From RGIG6374 sp045600965 (lineage in GTDB: Bacteria > Bacteroidota > Bacteroidia > Bacteroidales > UBA932), in assembly GCA_045600965.1 (NCBI GenBank), contig JAZRYW010000003.1, positions 1-18,923 of the forward strand: a stretch of 18,923 bases of DNA, written 5' to 3'. Positions 15,278 to 18,923 of this stretch are shown here, in pieces; position 1 is the first letter of the stretch; every line of letters starts with the position of its first letter. The notes beneath the pieces are model-generated. The model was not told where the DNA came from and did no database searches. It was given only the letters and a program-made list of their open reading frames with translations. Position numbers and translations under genes: made by a program.

Positions 15278-15295
15278 CAAATTTACCTAAATTTG
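15278..15295. promoter_or_regulatory. Palindromic divergent -7 elements for the uvrB-relA-uvrA run and the TPR gene
   Basis: CAAATTTACCTAAATTTG is an inverted repeat with perfect 8-bp arms around a CC centre. The right arm reads TAAATTTG rightward (TPR gene) and the left arm reads TAAATTTG leftward (peptidase-uvrB run), both exact TAnnTTTG matches. Neither has a clear -33 TTTG. Predicted leaders are short: about 8 nt to the TPR gene and about 14 nt to the peptidase gene. It could also be an operator. Confidence 0.55.
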
Positions 15296-15309
15296 CACAA
15301 TAATAGGAT

Positions 15310-17301
15310 ATGAGGTTGAAAATATTCATACGGAACCTGCTCGTCGCCGCGCTGCTGCTTTTCCCCTTCGCCGGGGCGCGCGCGCAGTACGACCTGGACC
15401 GCTTCTACATCAGGGGCAGGCAGGCTCTTGTCGACGGCAAGTATTCGCTGGCGATAGAGAATTTCAACATCCTTTCCCGCCTGGACTCCACCTACTACGA
15501 GGCCTACTTCTTCCGCGGCATCGCCAAATACAATCTCGGGGACTTCATAGGCGCTGAGAAGGACTTCGACCTGACCATCCATTTCAATCCCGTGTACACG
15601 CTCGCCTACCACTACCGTGCCATCACGCTGAGCCGCGAAGGCAAGTTCGAGGAGGCCCTGCTGGATTTCCAGGAGGCGGTGGACCTGCGTCCGGGATATT
15701 CCGGGCTCTATTTCAGCCGGGGAGTGACCTATTTCCTCTCGCAGCAGTTCGACAAGGCCATAGACGATTTCAACCGCTACATACGCCGGGAGCCTGAGGC
15801 TGCCGACGCATATCTCAACCGCGGGGCATCCTATCTTTTCAGCGGTGACACCACAAACGCGCTGAACGATTACAACAAGGCCATCGCTCTGAACCGCCAC
15901 GACCCCGAGGGTTTCATCCGCCGCTCCAGGATATTTGCCCTTCAGGACAGGCAGGAAGACGCTCTGGCCGATCTCGACCAGGCCATACTCCTCGATGAGG
16001 GCAACACCCTGGCCTATTTCAACCGCGGGCTGCTGCGCTATGACAGCAGGGATGTCCGCGGAGCCCTTTCCGATTTCGAGAAGGTGCTCGAGGATGAGCC
16101 CGGCAACGCCCTGACTCTCTACAACAGGGGCCTGATACTGGCTCAGATGGGCGATTTCGTGGGGGCCCTGAACGATTTCGACCGTGTCATAAACATCAAT
16201 CCCGAAAACGTTCTCGCCCTCTTCAACAGGGCGTCGGTGTTCGCCGAGATGGGCCGCTACCGCGATGCCATAGCCGACTACAGCACGGCGATAGACCTCT
16301 ATCCCGATTTCGCCAAGGCATATATGAACCGCTCCTGGTGCCGCACGCAGATAGGTCAGTTCCGTGATGCCGAGCGCGACTGGCAGACCGCCAGGCAGAA
16401 GGTGGAGAACTATATGGCCGTCACGGCCGACAGCGCGGGAAGGGCGATGTTCGCCGACACCGCCAGCCGTTACAACAATCTGATAGCCCTCGACGCGGAA
16501 TTCGCCCGAAAGGATTTTGATGACGAACTCCTCCAGCACCGCGACGTGGACATACGCCTCAAGCCCCTGTTCAAGTTCATAGCCGAGCCGGAACGGCACG
16601 ACGCGCTCCTGCTGCGCAGCGGATATGAGAATGCCGCCCTGGAGTCCTTCAAGGCCTCGCTGCCCGTGGAGGCTCAGTTCTCCGCAAGGAAGGAGACCTA
16701 TGCCGTGACGCATACCGGACGGAGACCGTCAAGGATGTCGGCCGATGATGCCGACGCCGCCGGCCTGTTCGCCAGGGCTCTGCTCGAATCTGCAGACAGA
16801 CAGTTCAATACAGCCCTGGTCTGCTATGACAGGGCCATAGCGCTGTCTCCTGACAATCTTTTCCTCTACATCAACCGCGGCGCGCTTCAGGCCGATATGA
16901 TCGATTTCATATCATCTATGGAGAACAACGTGCAGGTGCTCTCCCTCGACAACACGAGCGCCACCCGAACGAGGGTCAAGGAGGGCATCAGCCAGAGGTA
17001 CGACTATACGGCGGCCATTCACGATATGAACCGGGCCATCGACATAGACCCGGACTTCCCCTACACCTACTACAACCGGGGCAATCTCCACTGTCTTTCC
17101 GGCGAACTTCCGGATGCCATAGCCGACTATTCCAGGGCACTTGACCTCTATCCCGCCATAGGCGAGGCATACTACAACCGTGGCCTGGTGCTGATTTACC
17201 TCAAGGACCGGGAGCGGGGATGCATTGATCTTTCAAAGGCCGGGGAACTGGGCATAGAGGACGCGTACAGCGTTATCGGGAAATATTGTGACGATCAGTA
17301 G
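15310..17301 (+). CDS. Exported tetratricopeptide-repeat protein
   Basis: A 663-residue protein with a signal peptide (RLKIFIRNLLVAALLLFPF, then ARAQ). About ten consecutive 34-residue TPR units cover residues 27-365, many with the pattern AYxNRG...GDFxGALxDFDxAIxLxP. A non-repeat linker of about 105 residues (roughly 368-472) follows, then four to five further TPRs to the C-terminus. TPR arrays are protein-binding scaffolds, here in the periplasm. No enzymatic domain is seen. Bacteroidales carry many such proteins and the partner cannot be named. It is transcribed divergently from the peptidase-uvrB run. Its stop lies in a palindrome shared with the DUF4293 gene. Confidence 0.88.
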   Translation: MRLKIFIRNLLVAALLLFPFAGARAQYDLDRFYIRGRQALVDGKYSLAIENFNILSRLDSTYYEAYFFRGIAKYNLGDFIGAEKDFDLTIHFNPVYTLAYHYRAITLSREGKFEEALLDFQEAVDLRPGYSGLYFSRGVTYFLSQQFDKAIDDFNRYIRREPEAADAYLNRGASYLFSGDTTNALNDYNKAIALNRHDPEGFIRRSRIFALQDRQEDALADLDQAILLDEGNTLAYFNRGLLRYDSRDVRGALSDFEKVLEDEPGNALTLYNRGLILAQMGDFVGALNDFDRVININPENVLALFNRASVFAEMGRYRDAIADYSTAIDLYPDFAKAYMNRSWCRTQIGQFRDAERDWQTARQKVENYMAVTADSAGRAMFADTASRYNNLIALDAEFARKDFDDELLQHRDVDIRLKPLFKFIAEPERHDALLLRSGYENAALESFKASLPVEAQFSARKETYAVTHTGRRPSRMSADDADAAGLFARALLESADRQFNTALVCYDRAIALSPDNLFLYINRGALQADMIDFISSMENNVQVLSLDNTSATRTRVKEGISQRYDYTAAIHDMNRAIDIDPDFPYTYYNRGNLHCLSGELPDAIADYSRALDLYPAIGEAYYNRGLVLIYLKDRERGCIDLSKAGELGIEDAYSVIGKYCDDQ

Positions 17302-17309
17302 GCCTACTG
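17296..17309. repeat. Perfect 14-bp palindrome spanning two opposing stop codons
   Basis: CAGTAGGCCTACTG is a perfect palindrome centred between the TPR stop (TAG 17299-17301) and the DUF4293 stop (minus TAG, plus-strand CTA 17304-17306). Both proteins therefore end with Gln-stop encoded by the same bases. It has no T-tract, so it is not a convincing intrinsic terminator. Confidence 0.7.
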
Positions 17310-17789
17310 CCTCCGGCGGCGGCGCATTCCCATTTCCCTCTGAGTCTTCTTCCTGTTGCGCTTCTTTGCCGCAAGTTCATCGACATAGCCCAGAAGTTCG
17401 TCCTTCTCGAGGAACCTTATCGCCAGATAGAGAAGGATGATGGCCAGAATGGGGAAGAATGTGAAGACAGTCATCGAATACACTTCCCTGAGATGCGCCG
17501 CGGCAAGCAGTATCCACACCTGATAGCCTGTGAGGATGAGGATGTCGAGTGTGCAGATGCGTATCTGCATACGGAATTTCCCCCGGTAGAAAAGGCTGAT
17601 GACGGCAAGCGCCACCGATACGAACGTGAACACGATGAACTGCTGCTGCTCCGCGAAACGGATGGAGGCGCGGACAGCTCCGTTTCCGTCGGGGGACGGC
17701 ACGGACGCGTAGCAGAACTCGGCGAAGAACATCGTTCCCACCAGCAGCGCAGCAAGCAGTATGAAGATATGTTGGATCCTTTTTAACAA
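17304..17789 (-). CDS. DUF4293-type four-helix membrane protein, TTG start
   Basis: A 161-residue integral membrane protein with four predicted helices, at about 5-28, 50-68, 79-100 and 107-127. A strongly basic cytoplasmic tail ends RRRRRQ. The length, four-helix layout and KRIQHIFILLAALL start resemble the DUF4293 family of Bacteroidota, whose function is unknown. The start is TTG at 17787-17789: the N-terminal family sequence begins there, no in-frame ATG lies upstream, and the next Met is inside helix 1. The start is only 15 nt from the 3' end of tRNA-Gly, so the gene is probably read from the tRNA promoter. Confidence 0.78.
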   Translation of the reverse strand: MLKRIQHIFILLAALLVGTMFFAEFCYASVPSPDGNGAVRASIRFAEQQQFIVFTFVSVALAVISLFYRGKFRMQIRICTLDILILTGYQVWILLAAAHLREVYSMTVFTFFPILAIILLYLAIRFLEKDELLGYVDELAAKKRNRKKTQREMGMRRRRRQ

Positions 17790-17804
17790 GGGGAGAGGAA
17801 TTGG

Positions 17805-17877
17805 AGCGGTAAACGGGTCTCGAACCCGCGACCTTCGGCTTGGGAAGCCAACGCTCTACCAACTGAGCTATTACCGC
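17805..17877 (-). tRNA. tRNA-Gly(CCC)
   Basis: The minus strand forms a full cloverleaf. The acceptor stem is GCGGTAA/TTACCGC and the D stem GCTC/GAGC. The anticodon stem TTGGC/GCCGA encloses loop TTCCCAA, giving anticodon CCC (plus-strand GGG 17842-17844). The T stem is GCGGG/CCCGT around TTCGAGA. Discriminator U73 fits glycine, and CCA is not encoded. It lies between the SirB1-like and DUF4293 genes, all on the minus strand. Confidence 0.96.
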
Positions 17878-17887
17878 GTTGAGGTTG

Positions 17888-17895
17888 CAAAGATA
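17888..17895 (-). promoter_or_regulatory. Candidate -7 element of tRNA-Gly
   Basis: The minus strand reads TATCTTTG (plus-strand CAAAGATA), an exact TAnnTTTG match about 10 bp before the tRNA 5' end. No matching -33 TTTG is seen at 19-21 bp; that position falls in the 3' end of the SirB1-like gene. Confidence 0.5.
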
Positions 17896-17903
17896 AGTAA
17901 ATT

Positions 17904-18785
17904 TTACCAATCTTCTTCATCGGCCGCTCCGCTTTCGGGAATTCCTATGCCTCCGGCCATCTTCAGGGCCTTCTCGAGCAGCGGCCTTGAAGCGGCGAAC
18001 GCTCCGGCGGCGGGGCAGTGCAGAAGGAGTTCGAGATAGAAACTGACCAGGAAATTGTCATCACGGTCGATGAACGAATCGGCGCTGAAGGCGTATCCCG
18101 CATTGTTCAGGACATCCTTCAGCCGGTGGGCGGAGAACACTTCGCCTCCGTGGAAGGAGTTCACGAAGAACAGCCGTTTGCCGTTTTCCCTGTAGACGGG
18201 GACGAAGCCTCCGGGGAAGGACAGCGGATATATGTCGAGACCGGTGGTTCTTGCAAGGATGAAGTAGAGCAGGGAGACCGTCACCTGATTGCCCTTCCTG
18301 GTGGATGCGACGTCATCCAGCAGCATCATCCCGGGATCGGTCATCAGTATGTCCTGCACGTGGAAACCGAGGGTGTGGAAGAACCCGTCGTTGAAGAGCC
18401 TTGTCCTTTCCATTGCCGTGCGGCTGTCGTCGGCCACGTCAGGCATTGCGGCAGCCATCAGAGAGATGTCGGAGTGGAACTTCCTCAGGTCGAAACCGTC
18501 GCCGCGTATCATCGAGATGATGATGCCGGATGCTTCCGTAATGTCTTGATAGTCACGGCCGAGATATGTCCTGAAATCTTCGAGGGCGAACCTTGCGCTC
18601 AGGCTGTCGAGCCTTTTCCCTATGGACTCCTTCAGGAGCGGATCCCTCTCGCGCCGCATTGCGCTGCGAAGAGAGGGCAGGACTTCCCGTCCCGCCGAGG
18701 CCAGACGGCGGTCCACAGCTTCCCTGACGACGCTGTCAGGGTCGTCGAACAGAGAAATCAGATATTCGAGTTCATTTGTCTCCAT
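17904..18785 (-). CDS. SirB1/transglutaminase-like family protein
   Basis: A 293-residue soluble protein without signal peptide or membrane helix. The N-terminal 60 residues are helical and charged, resembling a short HEAT-like segment (DPDSVVREAVDRRL...LPSLRSAMRRERD). From about residue 90 it resembles SirB1/Transglut_core2 proteins. GNQVTVSLLYFILARTTGLD (165-184) corresponds to the family's RxGxPISLSxLYxxIAxRLGL block, followed by PLSFPGGFVPVY. The usual LPGHFLVR reads FPGGFVPVY here, so the conserved His is missing. The biochemical role of this family is unclear. It ends 26 bp before tRNA-Gly. Confidence 0.72.
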   Translation of the reverse strand: METNELEYLISLFDDPDSVVREAVDRRLASAGREVLPSLRSAMRRERDPLLKESIGKRLDSLSARFALEDFRTYLGRDYQDITEASGIIISMIRGDGFDLRKFHSDISLMAAAMPDVADDSRTAMERTRLFNDGFFHTLGFHVQDILMTDPGMMLLDDVASTRKGNQVTVSLLYFILARTTGLDIYPLSFPGGFVPVYRENGKRLFFVNSFHGGEVFSAHRLKDVLNNAGYAFSADSFIDRDDNFLVSFYLELLLHCPAAGAFAASRPLLEKALKMAGGIGIPESGAADEEDW

Positions 18786-18804
18786 AAGAAGCTGTTTAAA
18801 TTTG
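18775..18804 (+). promoter_or_regulatory. Candidate rightward promoter at the start of the SirB1-like gene
   Basis: TTTG at 18775-18778 and TAAATTTG at 18797-18804 are separated by 18 bp, slightly short of the usual 19-21. It would transcribe away from the SirB1-like gene toward the window end. No leftward TAnnTTTG is visible for the SirB1-like gene itself; a TATAAT-like string on the minus strand (about 18818-18823) is the only alternative. Confidence 0.3.
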
Positions 18805-18861
18805 ATTGCCGAAATTTATTATAGCAGATTTTTTGATGGATTTGTGCTTGAAATGAGGGAG

Positions 18862-18877
18862 CATACCGGTTGGTATG
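18862..18877. repeat. Inverted repeat upstream of the SirB1-like gene
   Basis: CATACC and GGTATG form perfect 6-bp arms around GGTT, about 80 bp upstream of the SirB1-like start in the 138-bp terminal gene-free stretch. No T-tract follows. It could be an operator for a gene on either side, but this is only a structural observation. Confidence 0.4.
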
Positions 18878-18923
18878 TGACCGAATTGAAAGTGCAAAGA
18901 CGCAAAAAAGATGCATAAGAAAT

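Noticed and set aside
15283..16713. 476-codon minus-strand frame opposite the TPR gene
   Set aside because: Its repeated pattern mirrors the TPR repeats on the other strand, so it is a shadow.
18853..18918. 21-codon open frame on the plus strand at the right edge
   Set aside because: Too short, no recognised family, and its last part coincides with a purine-rich stretch common in intergenic DNA. A candidate promoter upstream is weak.

Overview
This window looks like a chromosomal segment of a Bacteroidota bacterium, probably Bacteroidales. Several upstream regions carry the TAnnTTTG -7 element used by the Bacteroidota primary sigma factor, and two of these have a matching -33 TTTG (or its complement) at 19-20 bp. 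Other pointers are a DUF4293-type membrane protein, a second-type UvrA, a long RelA/SpoT homologue and a periplasmic GH51 arabinofuranosidase. Base composition is fairly GC-rich, as in Alistipes-like genomes, but the genus cannot be fixed from this sequence alone.

Layout. (1) 1-930: an AT-richer ADP-ribosylglycohydrolase gene lies beyond the 3' end of tRNA-Asp(GTC). It reads like the edge of an acquired segment. (2) 933-2934: tRNA-Asp with its own promoter, a 367-bp intergenic region containing a degenerate 23-bp tandem repeat, then a GH51 arabinofuranosidase. (3) 2935-4468 (minus): mazG-tcdA, a nucleotide-pool and tRNA-modification pair. The intrinsic terminator of the GH51 gene is embedded in the end of tcdA. 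(4) 4555-5859 (plus): an acetyl-CoA hydrolase/transferase-family CoA-transferase. (5) 5856-15257 (minus): a tightly packed run of six genes in the order M28-like peptidase, uvrB, RelA-type (p)ppGpp synthetase, uvrA, DHH phosphoesterase (NrnA-like) and FKBP lipoprotein. Gaps run from 6 nt to a 7-nt overlap. (6) 15310-17301 (plus): an exported TPR-repeat protein, divergent from the operon across a palindromic double promoter. (7) 17304-18785 (minus): a SirB1/transglutaminase-like protein, tRNA-Gly(CCC) and a DUF4293 membrane protein with a TTG start.

How the genes work together. The six-gene run puts two of the three UvrABC excision-repair subunits around an alarmone synthetase with a degenerate hydrolase site. 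A DHH phosphoesterase that may clear nanoRNA or pAp follows. This suggests co-expression of DNA repair and stringent-response nucleotide metabolism. Most of the window is ordinary housekeeping sequence. The unusual points are the operon composition, several altered active sites (RelA HD site, M28-like peptidase, UvrA zinc module), the repeat-bearing leader, the terminator nested in a coding sequence, and overlapping divergent promoters. I saw no CRISPR array, insertion sequence or phage gene.
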